From: Liolophura sinensis
Taxonomy: Eukaryota; Mollusca; Polyplacophora; Chitonida; Chitonidae
Direction: 5' to 3'
Length of the DNA stretch: 64,000 nucleotides
Assembly (NCBI RefSeq): GCF_032854445.1
Contig: NC_088295.1
Span: 88,865,836-88,929,835 of the forward strand
The notes beneath the pieces are model-generated. The model was not told the DNA's origin, did no database searches, and saw only the letters and a list, made by a program, of their open reading frames with translations. Every line of letters starts with the position of its first letter. Positions within the stretch are counted from its first letter, which is position 1. The translations under genes were made by a program, and so were the position numbers. Shown here in pieces: positions 50,601 through 59,781 of this stretch.

Positions 50601-53600
50601 GCAGTATGTATGTGTATACACTGTATAGGCCTTCCACAGTCACAACCATTCTCATCAAACGCTGCTTAAATAAACAACAAATCTGATGGAATGAAGTATG
50701 AGCAAACAAGCAATAAAATTATAAGACACCAAATGGATGCAACTGATAATAACTCATTTTTTCATTTCTGTGTTATCCCCATTTGTTTTATTTATTTATT
50801 TGATTGGTGTTTTACGCCGTACTCAAGAATATTTCACTTATGGAGGAAACCGACAAGAGCTCGCTGGAAACCCATGACCATCTGCAGGTTGCTGGAGGAC
50901 TTTCCCACATACTTTATCAACATTTGCAATCAGCATTTAAGAGTTACATGTACATCCTATGAATCCTTGAATGCAGACATCTGTCACACCACAAATAATC
51001 ACAGAAATACATGTAGGTTTCCAAGGCAAGCTGTTAAATAAAGCTACATGTATATCAAATATTCTATTCTGACATTTATGAATTCAAAAAGTGAATGTCA
51101 CCAACAACATCTCATCAGCAGTATGTGGGGTGTGCACATGTACTGTAATTCTTCAACATTTTTGCATGTTTGCAAGATGTTTATTCAAGCATATTCTGAA
51201 GGCATTTTTCTGCGTGAACTGATAATATACTTTTTATGCAATCCTGAAATTGGCAATTAACTGAATTATATTATGTATATTTGGCACTGGGATAGAAAGT
51301 TACGGTAAATGACCTAAAGTTTTGCACATGAGTTACTGTCGTTTACTTAAGTATGGTCTGAGTTGGCGGCAAGATGACAGCAGAGAGTGACTAGCTCCCC
51401 GCTTGTTCCATTACACTGGATGGCACTTAGCAGCTCTGGTTGCTAATCCTCACCAAATGGGGTCAAGTCAATGACAGTGAGGTGTGCAGGTGTCCCGACT
51501 AGGCCTACGTGTGTTTCTAAATATACCCATGAATGAAATCAAAGAAAGTATCAAGATAGGCGATGTCTATTACAAACATTTAAATTCCAAACTCTGTCTC
51601 AAAGCATGAACAAGTCAAACAAGAAATGTACATGCCCAATATACACTGGAGATGAACTGATTCATCGGGTCAGGTCTACGTGGAAGTCACCTCACACCAT
51701 TACCTTGTGAACGGTTATCTGCTGAGAGCCCTCATTATGCAACGAATATATGTACAAATGTATTTCAGCTAAAAACAAATTTCACTGAGAAATATCTCTC
51801 AACAGCTTTCCGTGTCCATGCAATTCCAATTTAGACCGTCAGTCTAAATGTACATGCACATTTTGTTCTTCAGTCAGAATAGTCCTCCTATTGAAGAAGA
51901 GTTCCTTTTCCTACATTTTTATATCGGGTACCTCCCATTAAAGATCTGAAAAAATACGCCACACCAGTTGTTCGAAAACTTCAATGATTTATTTGAACCT
52001 CTTTTCCATAGCACTGTGCACGCGTTTGGCATATCGGAGACAGGATTTGTGAGTTATCATCACATTAGAAGTTCGCACAACACTGTCACTGCTTTGTTAA
52101 CAAAATGTTTTGTGAATTCCTGTATACATTTTTGCCCAGATGTAATGTAAGTGTCGCCAGCAACAAATACTGTTTTGCCTATTGCCACCAAAAATCATGT
52201 GATCGATGGGTAGACACATGGAAATTTCGAGCCCTGTGATTATAAGTGGCTTGTATCTACATGTAGATAAAACCAATCTGTATGACTATAATTTCATCCG
52301 AGGAGACTCAATTAAGTATTAAATATTAAGTAAATTAAGCATTCTTGTTTACAAAATATGGGCGGAAGTTGACAGATGTAGGTGTCACTTTAATCACAGT
52401 TTGACATTTTCATCTTGTCTGCTGGTAGGCCTAGTTTGCAAGCATTGATTCGTGGTATGCTAAATTCTGCCACAGCTTTGTATATGGAGAGTCCTGCAGT
52501 TTAAAAACGGACATTAGATACGACACTCCATGTGTAAAGGTACTGGGTAGTCATACTTAACATTTATGACAAAATAACAATAATAAAACAGTCCACAAGT
52601 TGCGAAGTGCTTGTACTAAAATGATTAAGATTGAAACTGAGGAAGACGTGAGCTGTCAGTGGTAGGAACATAGATTAACTGCTCAGTGAAGTGTGAGCTT
52701 GTCTATTACATTCTTTACCTGTCAGCATAATCCCGTGACCACCCCTGATGATCTCCCGCCGTGCCCAGTCAGTAACAACTACAATCAATGCAATGAATCC
52801 TGGGATACACTTTCCAGGGCGAAACTTTAGGCATTTACCATATCTCACATGTATTTCCAGTATACCGCACACATAACTGATCTGACAGTTTCTATTCATT
52901 TGATTTTATTGTCGTGTCCAACTTCAAGTCTTTGTAATCTTGATGTTGCAATACATCTCTGGAATTTTTACGGTCACTTACCACACGGAGCTGAAGCAAC
53001 TCCTGCAACTTGCGAGACAGATCTGATTCCACTACAGCTTTCTGATGTCTGATTTGTCGCTCCCTGTCTGGGTTATTCGGTTGTAGATTCTGTATCTGCT
53101 GGAGCTGATCTGAAAACAGAGACAACAAGCTACTAATGATGACCTAAAAATCATGCAGTACCGTCAGTATCCTCTGCAGCAGATATGAAAAACAGGTGAG
53201 GGCCCTCTCTATCTCCTAAAACTAATCTGAAAAACATGTAATAACCTTGTGTTCAGAATTTCCTGAAACAGTGAATTGAAAAACAGCTGACAAACAGTTG
53301 CACCAAGGCAGAACAATCTATCAAACCCAAGCAGGTATTAGGGGCTTGCTAGCTCATGTATGAGGTCAAGGTCAATTTACTTGATTGTCGTTTAAAGCTG
53401 CACTTAAGAATTTTTCTCTTTGATGATGACAGTCAATTTAATGGGTGGAGGAAACTGAAGAGGGGTATTAAGCCTGAAGAACTTTCCAATGTGTGATGCA
53501 CGTAATAACCATGGGCCAGGTCGACCAGTTTATTGTCACTAAGGCCCCATGAACAATGAGAGTGACGGAATCTACAAATTTTCTGACCTGTTTTGAACCC

Positions 53601-56600
53601 ACAAGTTGTGTATCCTGGCGACAGAAAGACAAGTGTCTTAACCACTTTGGTCTAGGTGAGTGAAAAACAACAGGGTTGTTCTACATGACAAGTTGCACAC
53701 TTGGTAGAAGTCTAATACAAACTGCTTAAATTGTGTTATTACTTAAATTTTAAATTAAATCATGGTAATGACCTTGAAAACATATTCCAAGGTCAATGAA
53801 ATGAATAGGGTTCTTCCCGATACTGAAGTGTACATCCGACATAAGTAAACCTGGTTACACACGTTCGAGAGATAGAGTGGTGACATGTACAAGGGTATGG
53901 ACAGATGGCCGGACAGATGGAAGGATTGACCTGCTTGTAAACTGTATCCGACAACCACCTAGACGTACTAACTACTGCAGCAACAAAACAATGGACATAC
54001 TACTGTCAGATGAGTAGGACAACTTACAACTGAGCTTAACATTTTCCTCATATTGAATGATGAAACCTTCCTGCTTTTCTTGTAACACCCTCAAGTCATT
54101 CTCTGTCTCCTGAGGAAAAACAAATCCAGAGAAAATCACAGCAATATAAAACATCAGAAATTACAAGATGAGTGTTTAAATGACATGTTTATCACAAAAT
54201 ACTATCTTTGCACAGACATGACGAACATTTTCTTCAAACCACTGAGCACCCAGTTGTCATCAAACTATTGCCTCAGTTTGGCTACATATACAATTCAGCT
54301 AGTAGATGTACAGGTCCCGTGTTATCCATTCTTACTGGAGTTTTGCTACAACTCGCTGGTACAGGCCCGTCATAGCCCATTCTCCTGTGAAATTGGTTAC
54401 AACTCAGCTTGTACAGGCTCCTTGTTACCCATTCCTCTGTGAGCTTGGCTACAACTCAGCTTGTGCAGGCCGTTTGTCACCCATTCTCCTGTGAGCTTGG
54501 CTACAACTCAGCCTGTACAGGCCCTTTGTGACTCATGCCCCCATGAGCTTGGCTTAACACCTCAGCCTGCACAGGCCCTTTGTTACCCATGCTCCTGTGA
54601 GCTTGTCTACACCTCAGCTTGTACAGGCCCTTTGTTACTCATGCCCCCGTGAGCTTGGCTACACCTCAGCCTGTACAGGCCCTTCGTTACCCATGCTCCT
54701 GTGAGCTTGGCTACACCTCAGCTTGTACAGACCCTATGTTACCTATGCTCCTGTGAGCTTGGCTAGACCTTAGCTTGTACAGGCCCTTTGTTACTCATGC
54801 TCCTGTGAGCTTGGCTACACCTCAGCTTGTACAGACCCTATGTTACCCATGCTCCTGTGAGCTTGGCTACACCTCAGCTTGTACAGACCCTATGTTACCC
54901 ATGCTCCTGTGAGCTTGGCTACACCTCAGCTTGTACAGACCCTATGTTACCCATTCCTCTGTGAGCTTGGCTACAACTCAGCTTGTGCAGGCCGTTTGTT
55001 ACCCATTCTCCTGTGAGCTTGGCTACACCTCAGCTTGTACAGACCCTATGTTACCCATGCTCCTGTGAGCTTGGCTACACCTCAGCTTGTACAGACCCTA
55101 TGTTACCCATGCTCCTGTGAGCTTGGCTACACCTCAGCTTGTGCAGGCCCTATGTTACCCATGCTCCTGTGAGCTTGGCTAGACCTTAGCTTGTACAGAC
55201 CCTATGTCACTCATGCTCCTGTGAGCTTGGTTGCAACTCAGCTTGTACAGACCCTATGTTACCCATTCTCCTGAGAGCTTGGCTACACCTCAGCTTGTAC
55301 AGACCCTATGTTACCCATGCTCCTGTGAGCTTGGCTACACCTCAGCTTGTACAGACCCTATGTTACCCATGCTCCTGTGAGCTTGGCTACACCTCAGCTT
55401 GTACAGACCCTATGTTACCCAAGCTCCTGTGAGCTTGGCTACACCTCAGCTTGTACAGACCCTATGTTACCCATGCTCCTGTGAGCTTGGTTGCAACTCA
55501 GCTCGTACAGGCCCTTTGTTACTCACGCCCTTGTGAGCTTGGCTACAACACAGCACATACAGGCCCTGTGTTACCCATACCCATTCAGTTTTGCTATATT
55601 ATTAATTTTATTGGTGTTTTATGCAGTACTCAATAATATTTCACTTATACGACAAGGGTCAGCATTGGTGAGAAGCTCCTGGTCATTGCGCTGTGATGGC
55701 ACGCAAACAACCTCGGTCTTCGTGCTATCTCAGCACTTACAGGCTACTTGTGACTTGTCAGTATGTACAGGCTCTTCGTTATCCATACTTACGACAGTTT
55801 TCCTACAGCTTAGGCTCCTTATTTACCACATGATATGTATTTTGTACAAATGCACATGCAGAGGCTAGATGTTCAGCATTCTTACATGAGTTTTACTCTG
55901 CAGAAATTCCAACTTCTCCATGATCTCTCTCTCCACTGCAGATTGGGAAGCCAGTTCACTGTTCATTTGAGCCTGTCAAAACAAAGGTTTTTGTTTATGT
56001 TTGCTTTAAGATGGCATAAATCTAGACAAAAACACTTTTAATCAACTTCAGCACACGTCTGTTGTCCATTTGAGGTTATAAAACAGGCTCTAGTTATTTA
56101 CTGGTACAGTTTCTGATTGTTCAGGTTTGCGTCTCTCGTTAATTCTGGAGCGTAGTTGACCTAAAGTTAATTCCTCTTCGTCAGATGACTCTTCTACGTC
56201 ACTGCTAACACCTGAAACCAAACTATCCAAATCGAAATCCTCCCAAATGTCTTTATACGTAAAGCCCTCGTCACCTGTAATCGAGCCTCAAAGAAAGTCG
56301 TCAAATCTTCTCTGTGTTTTTTCGCGCCTTTTTATTGCTTGCAACCAATGAAAATCTACGAACACCGCTCATGTGGCTTCCATAGGGTCTCAAAAGGCAG
56401 TATTTGATTGGTTTAGCTCCCAAAAAATCCCAATTTCCGTGCAAAAATAGACCAGTCAGAGACAGTGTATTATGCAGCTTGAGCCGCTCCCGGGGAAATG
56501 AGGTGCCGTCAAATGTGCGGCTTGAGCCACTTGCGAGGACTAAGGGGTATGGCTAGGCTGCGGCTTAAGCCGCTCCCGGTAGAGAAAGAGTTAAATAGGT

Positions 56601-59600
56601 GTATATATCCTAAATATTATATAAGAGTAATGATATAAGACATACCCCTGAAATAGGACAATTTATTTTAAAATATTTAGAACATGCCAAGACAGACTTT
56701 TCAACTTATGCCTAAATCTGTTTTACCAATTCCATTTTTATCCCTAGCTTTTTTTATAAAGACAAAAAAAAAAAAAAAAATGGCTGAAAAGTACATGTAC
56801 ACATAGAACTACCGTATTTCACCTAAAGTTTGGCCAGTTAAAATGCACATCTAGAGGCGCATCAAGGCCTTACAATGATAGCTTTCATGACAACAATTTG
56901 AGCCTAGGGTTTACTTTATTAAGGTGGAGGACTCATTCAGAATCAAGCAAAATGTGCCACTAAACTTCAGATGAAATGCAGTAATTGCAATAAGTTAACA
57001 TATACTCACATTTCCTGTCTGTTGCAAGGCTATACGTTCTTTGTCCAAACAGTTCTTCACAGCCCTGACTAAGTTGAATGGATTGCTGGTGTACATATTC
57101 TGGAAAGTAATTTATGCGAAAGGTTTTAAACATTCCAGGTGTTTCCCTTGAAATCCATTTACTGCCTCCTCTTGTGAACATGTTCTTGCCACAATATGCC
57201 TGAAATATTGACAATGCGGCACTAAGCCATAATCAATCATTCATTTATTTCAGGTGTTTTCCTGATCAGTTACATCCACTTCCTATAGATATGTGTTTTC
57301 ATAATGTCAATGTAGTTAAAAATACTTCTATTTATTCATTCGATTCCTAAAAATGTTTTTTTGAACTGACACCCCATGTATTTTGAGACTGAAAAGCAAA
57401 TACCTTAACACTTCTATGATTTTTCTCTCAAGACTATGCCATTCACGATACTACTGTCTAGGAGGAAGAAACTTGGATTTTCCACTATACATACCTGACA
57501 CAACTCCTTGCACCTAGAACCCTCCCTCTAACCATGTGGCAGCCTCACCCAGAACCCTTCCTCTAACCATGTGGTAGCCTCACCAAGAACCCTGCCTCTA
57601 AGCATGTGGAGGTCTCACCCAAAACCTTTCCTCTAACCATGTGGCAGTCTCACCCAGAACCCTTCCTCTAACCATGTCACAACCTCACCAAGAACCCTGC
57701 CTCTAAGCATGTGGCGGTCTCACCCAAAACCTTTCCTCTAACCATGTGGCAGGCTCATCCAGAACCCTTCCTCTGACTACTCCCAGCATCACCTGGGTAG
57801 ATCCCTCTCACCATATGGAAGCCTCACCCAGAAAAACCCAGCCTTGCCAATATCCCTCCCTCCAACCATATGGCAGCCTCACCCAGAACCACCCAGTCTT
57901 GCCCAGAGCCCTTGCTCCCCCAGAACCCTGAGGCAGCCTCACCCAGAACCCTCTCTCTATGTGGCAGTCACACCAAGGACCTTTCATCCCCAGACCATTC
58001 CTCTAACCATGTTGCTGCCTCACCCAGAACCCATCGGCCTCACCCAGAAAACTCCCTCTGACTACTTTTATGTGGTAGCCTCAGTATAACCTCCCTCTGC
58101 CAACTGCTAACTGACATAAGCTACACATTTACATCTTACCTCTTCCACCACAACCCCAATAAACTGTGAATCACCGTCTTGTAACCAAGCCCTCCTTCCC
58201 TTATACCCACCATGAACTGCGTGGCTGCCTCGCCCAGTTTCATCTTTAGGAGGAAGTTGTCCTGTCCCAAATCATTGCAGGTCTTCTCCAGTTTCATGAG
58301 CATTTCATCCAGCAGCTGTCGGGCATATCCCTCATGACCCGGGGTGTTCAAATTGATTTCAGCCCTGAGGAGAGAGCATAAACGCATGCAAAATACATAA
58401 GAAGTGAAGCTTCAGAACTTGGAAAGAAAGTACCCTAATTTCTCAAACTTTTCGCATATGAAGGAGCAACTTTCAATGCGATTTATGCACCTTTTTAATT
58501 TGATTTTGGAGACAAACATGCTTTGACAAACATCTTGTAAACATGCGAATAGGTTGAGGAATTGTAAACCTGATAAAAGAGAACCACAGTGACTGGTTAT
58601 TAATGCATGCAGAATTTTAGATAATTATTAACATATAGTTACTACAACTACAATTTATACATAAACATTCCATATACATGAACTTGTACATAAAATAATT
58701 CCTGAACAGATTTTATTGATCATTTATTTATTTGATTGCAGTTTTATGCTGTACTCAAGAATATATCACTTATACAACGGCATCCAGCATTATAGTGGGA
58801 GTAAACCTGGCAGAGCACGGGGAAACCCAGGGCAATCTGCAGATTGCTGGCAGATTTTCCCCTGTGCTACCAGACAAGATGTCAGATGAAGCTGGTTTTG
58901 AACTCACAGCAAACTGCATTAATAGCCTCTCATCAATGCATTTGCTGTGAGTTCAAGTCCAGTTCACTGACTTCTAAACAGAAAATAAACATGAAAGGTA
59001 AGTCCACTGACAATAACTTTGGATGGTCTACCTATTAATTAACTGTACATGCATGTTAAAACTTGAATACAATTAACATTGCCTGCAATACAGATTTCTG
59101 AAACAAGGCTCTTCTGATTAAAGAAAGTTTTTATTTGCTGAGTTCAAATGTCGTATTAACCAAATTGAGAGCCGTATTGGTCAAATTGAAAGTCGTATTG
59201 GCCCGAAGGAAAAATTCATGTCTGATAAGTTCACAGTGATAAGGTTCAAAGTTGTATTGAATGAGTTTAAAGTTGTATTGACCAAGGTCAAAGTCATATT
59301 GCCTGAGTGGAAAATTGTATTGGCCCAGGTCACATACATGTACATGCAGTACAGCTGTGTACATGCAGTGATGGGCAACATGAGGTCATGAAGGAGGGTA
59401 GCAGAGGACAGCCATCTTTGGCAGCTGTATGTTAACTCTGCAATGTGTTGTTCAATTATAGCAGAAATGTAGCAATCTTAAGGCAATACACGAAACATAA
59501 TCTACCCAGTCAATTAATAAAAAAAATTATGAGTGTTATTGCATTGCCTTGGACAGGTACTGGCCCTCAGGACAATATAAAAACTTTTGATCAGTAACAC

Positions 59601-59748
59601 AGAGCGTGTGACAAGGACACAATGCGTACCATGGGACCTTTTCTATCCACTGTGCTAGGACATGGCGCACCTCCAGGGGAAAGTTTGGCCCATAGATCCT
59701 CCTAAGGGTGTCAGCAGGAAGTTGCTGCGCCAGTGACCAAGATGCCAT
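26922..59748 (-). CDS. STAT5: STAT transcription factor, STAT5-type, 21 coding exons
   Basis: Exons in gene order: 59630-59748, 58211-58364, 57010-57099, 55886-55972, 54028-54109, 52982-53109, 48588-48739, 47928-48089, 46805-46939, 46109-46250, 45056-45103, 44429-44509, 42304-42396, 41739-41874, 41332-41390, 40680-40774, 36994-37136, 36335-36496, 36003-36057, 35519-35632, 26922-27093. The total is 2409 nt (802 aa plus TAG), in frame at every junction and close to the usual STAT5 length (about 790). Domains in order: STAT N-domain (1-121), coiled coil (about 125-320), DNA-binding (about 325-490), linker (about 490-585), SH2 (about 590-685), phosphotyrosine tail (Tyr697), acidic activation tail. 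The signatures [28 protein letters not shown] and [19 protein letters not shown] point to the STAT5/STAT6 branch, nearest STAT5. Expected role: latent cytoplasmic factor activated by JAK-type kinases, dimerising through SH2-pTyr and entering the nucleus. The start Met sits where STAT proteins begin ([10 protein letters not shown]). Confidence 0.96.
28325..28485 (-). repeat. SINE copy (family A) in STAT intron 20
   Basis: The reverse complement reads ttatttgattggtgttttgc, then gaatatttcac, then a stretch rich in gggag/gaaaccc and caggttgctggcagac. Four further copies occur at 50782, 55604, 58722 and 62698. I recognise this phrase set from mollusc genomes. Confidence 0.75.
28855..29530. repeat. 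50-bp minisatellite in STAT intron 20
   Basis: The word catccactgctgtcacacac starts at 29071, 29221, 29271 and 29321, with variants in phase between them (50-bp steps). About 13 copies, including ggccaacaa and gagacaattgg blocks. Confidence 0.92.
30721..31055. repeat. Four near-identical 87-bp tandem copies in STAT intron 20
   Basis: The word aaacagagaaggcaaggatg starts at 30721, 30808, 30895 and 30982. Copies are almost identical. 87 is a multiple of 3, so a - strand frame stays open across the array and gives a hydrophobic repeated peptide. I do not regard it as a gene. Confidence 0.95.
32190..32815. repeat. 91-bp minisatellite in STAT intron 20
   Basis: ctgcagttgaaataagtgag recurs every 91 bp (tctgcag at 32191 and 32282, cctgcag at 32373), about 7 copies. 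The unit ends in ggaaggggtgagtgttgggt, which is the core of the adjoining 43-bp array, so the two arrays are related. Confidence 0.95.
32816..33556. repeat. 43-bp minisatellite in STAT intron 20
   Basis: ggaaggggtaagtgttgggt repeats every 43 bp (32840, 32883 and on), about 17 copies. The period is not a multiple of 3 and the unit lacks - strand stops, so all three - frames stay open. Confidence 0.95.
33557..35500. repeat. Degenerate ~40-50-bp tandem repeats reaching exon 20 donor
   Basis: Diverged units of gtgtctgacagtcccta..ctgaaggtacacagtctgtgatgg related to the 43-bp array, with poly-C (about 33709-33723) and poly-G (about 33808-33820) runs. The last units run to within about 20 nt of the STAT exon 20 splice donor. 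Confidence 0.85.
36003..36057 (-). CDS. STAT5: STAT exon 19: activating phosphotyrosine site
   Basis: A 55-nt exon encodes [19 protein letters not shown]. The Asp-Gly-Tyr word, with Tyr at about residue 697, corresponds to Tyr694 of STAT5A and Tyr699 of STAT5B. Acceptor is cccgacag, donor GA|gtaag. Confidence 0.93.
36335..37136 (-). CDS. STAT5: STAT exons 17-18: SH2 domain
   Basis: Exons 36994-37136 and 36335-36496. The phosphotyrosine-binding arginine is in [19 protein letters not shown] (about Arg614). The second half reads [20 protein letters not shown], then [20 protein letters not shown]. All key SH2 positions look intact. The join at A|GT restores the codon for Ser. Confidence 0.96.
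37141..38370. repeat. 40-bp minisatellite (intron 16, SH2 side)
   Basis: About 30 copies of tatataacctatccactgat followed by tacacaactctacatacaag, 40 bp per unit with few variants. It starts within about 15-20 nt of the acceptor of exon 17. Confidence 0.97.
38371..40670. repeat. 42-bp minisatellite (intron 16, linker side)
   Basis: About 50 units of ctaatccatccacactgctc/aacacaactctacacacaggtat. It is related to the neighbouring 40-bp array. 42 bp is 14 codons, so a 702-codon + strand frame is open by period alone. Contains a 588-bp higher-order duplication (39137-39724 and 39725-40312). Confidence 0.97.
40680..41874 (-). CDS. STAT5: STAT exons 14-16: linker domain
   Basis: Exons 41739-41874, 41332-41390 and 40680-40774. 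They encode [20 protein letters not shown], then [26 protein letters not shown] and [20 protein letters not shown]. The WSQFNKEP and FTFW.WF words are typical of the linker in STAT5/STAT6. Confidence 0.94.
40880..41330. repeat. Degenerate ~55-bp repeats in STAT intron 15
   Basis: Diverged units with ctgaccttcttccactgtgt and taaactgtgtaaatatgcca phrases, ending at the donor of exon 15. Confidence 0.6.
41573..41600. repeat. (TA)n microsatellite
   Basis: TA run in STAT intron 14. Confidence 0.9.
41900..42210. repeat. Short degenerate repeats in STAT intron 13
   Basis: Repeated caatgtcagtgataagtgta words about 18-30 bp apart. Confidence 0.75.
42304..46939 (-). CDS. STAT5: STAT exons 9-13: DNA-binding domain
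   Basis: Exons 46805-46939, 46109-46250, 45056-45103, 44429-44509 and 42304-42396. The beta-barrel segments [53 protein letters not shown] and [20 protein letters not shown] are the standard STAT DNA-contacting core. Exon 9 uses a weak acceptor (gttgaag, 46940/46941). A second AG 13 nt further on (46927/46926) would shift the frame and is not used in this model. Confidence 0.94.
42680..43500. repeat. ~26/52-bp minisatellite in STAT intron 12
   Basis: Units aacctgacaaacctcctgac, caaagcaacctcacaagcct and cctgacttaaggcaacctga alternate in a 26-bp step. The right end changes to a related caaaactcctcactaggc repeat. Confidence 0.92.
45575..46105. repeat. Minisatellite carrying copies of the exon 10 splice-donor edge
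   Basis: Degenerate units in STAT intron 10 contain gtttctgaaggt, gttctgagag and tctgtctt words. The same words cross the end of exon 10: gtcttaccatgtttctgaag (46102-46121) versus gtcttacctggtttctgaag (46030-46049), 18 of 20 identical. Confidence 0.88.
47580..47870. repeat. Degenerate ~75-bp repeat in STAT intron 8
   Basis: About four diverged units with agtatgagggcctaactca, ctgagagggct and ccaccagctcc phrases. Confidence 0.6.
47928..55972 (-). CDS. STAT5: STAT exons 4-8: coiled-coil domain
   Basis: Exons 55886-55972, 54028-54109, 52982-53109, 48588-48739 and 47928-48089. They encode Gln/Leu/Glu-rich helices including [40 protein letters not shown] and [20 protein letters not shown]. These are placed and phrased as in vertebrate STAT5, where the corresponding segments read TENDL..FIIQY, RRQQLAG.G and CEKLAEIIWQNRQQ. 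Confidence 0.94.
48088..48290. repeat. Degenerate ~60-bp repeats beside exon 8 acceptor
   Basis: acctggagatacatacaagt (48088), acctggagaacatacaagc (about 48150) and acctgaggaagattcaggt (about 48208) are evenly spaced. The first copy includes the exon 8 acceptor. Confidence 0.5.
48866..49970. repeat. 85-bp minisatellite with two orientation switches (palindromic)
   Basis: Unit ccacgtcacagaaggaaacg, then ctgtcacaattgtgggtgta, then catgtatgtgtgcccatgaa, 85 bp. About one reversed unit lies at 48866-48940, forward units at 48941-49655, and reversed units at 49656-49970. The second switch is a near-perfect hairpin centre around acacaattgtgacag. Lies in STAT intron 6. Confidence 0.95.
50782..50915 (+). 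repeat. SINE copy (family A) in STAT intron 6
   Basis: Reads ttgattggtgttttacgccg, then tactcaagaatatttcactt, then ggaggaaaccg and ccatctgcaggttgctgg. It is the best-preserved copy at its 5' part. Confidence 0.8.
53430..53660 (-). repeat. tRNA-like SINE in STAT intron 5
   Basis: The reverse-orientation tRNA-like head is clear: a B-box complement (ctgttttgaacccacaag) and then agtgtcttaaccactttggt, the A-box side. Confidence 0.6.
54330..55580. repeat. 52-bp minisatellite in STAT intron 4
   Basis: About 23 copies of gagcttggctacacctcagc, ttgtacagaccctatgttac and ccatgctcctgt, 52 bp per unit. Divergence rises towards both edges. Confidence 0.96.
55604..55735 (+). repeat. SINE copy (family A), internally deleted
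   Basis: ttattggtgttttatgcagt, actcaataatatttcactta and a jump to the tail phrase attggtgagaagctcctggt. The copy has lost its middle. Confidence 0.65.
56090..56594 (-). mobile_element. Probable piggyBac-like element end with ORF fragment
   Basis: In STAT intron 3, a TTAA (56591-56594) is followed on the - strand by CTCTTTCTCTACCGGGAGCG and two further copies of a gcggcttgagccgctcccgg word within 115 bp, a layout like piggyBac termini (TTAA target, short terminal motif, subterminal repeats). Further in lies a 65-codon open fragment, 56290-56090, very acidic ([20 protein letters not shown], then ESSDEEEL), like the N-termini of piggyBac transposases. No transposase core is present, so it is a truncated remnant. 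The region is CpG-richer than its surroundings. Confidence 0.45.
57010..59748 (-). CDS. STAT5: STAT exons 1-3: N-terminal interaction domain
   Basis: Exons 59630-59748, 58211-58364 and 57010-57099. The motifs [20 protein letters not shown] and [14 protein letters not shown] are diagnostic of the STAT N-domain, used for tetramerisation. The first coding exon begins at an acceptor (59782/59783), so 33 nt of 5' UTR lie in it and at least one non-coding 5' exon must lie further upstream (not identified). Confidence 0.95.
57500..58085. repeat. 35-bp minisatellite in STAT intron 2
   Basis: About 16 units of accatgtggcagcctcaccc then agaacccttcctcta, 35 bp. It contains tggcagcctcacccag, which differs at 2 of 16 positions from the end of exon 2 (tggctgcctcgcccag, 58222-58237). 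Confidence 0.93.
58722..58975 (+). repeat. SINE copy (family A), longest in the window
   Basis: tttatttgattgcagtttta, tgctgtactcaagaatatat, ggcatccagcattatagtgg and the tail gttttgaactcacagcaaac are in order. Lies in STAT intron 1. Confidence 0.8.
59140..59330. repeat. ~20-bp degenerate tandem repeat in STAT intron 1
   Basis: Words such as aaagtcgtattggcc, aaagttgtattgaatgag and aaagtcatattgcctgag recur about every 20-24 bp. Confidence 0.85.
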
Positions 59749-59781
59749 TCCTGCATCCAATACCAATTTGCCTTCAGAACT

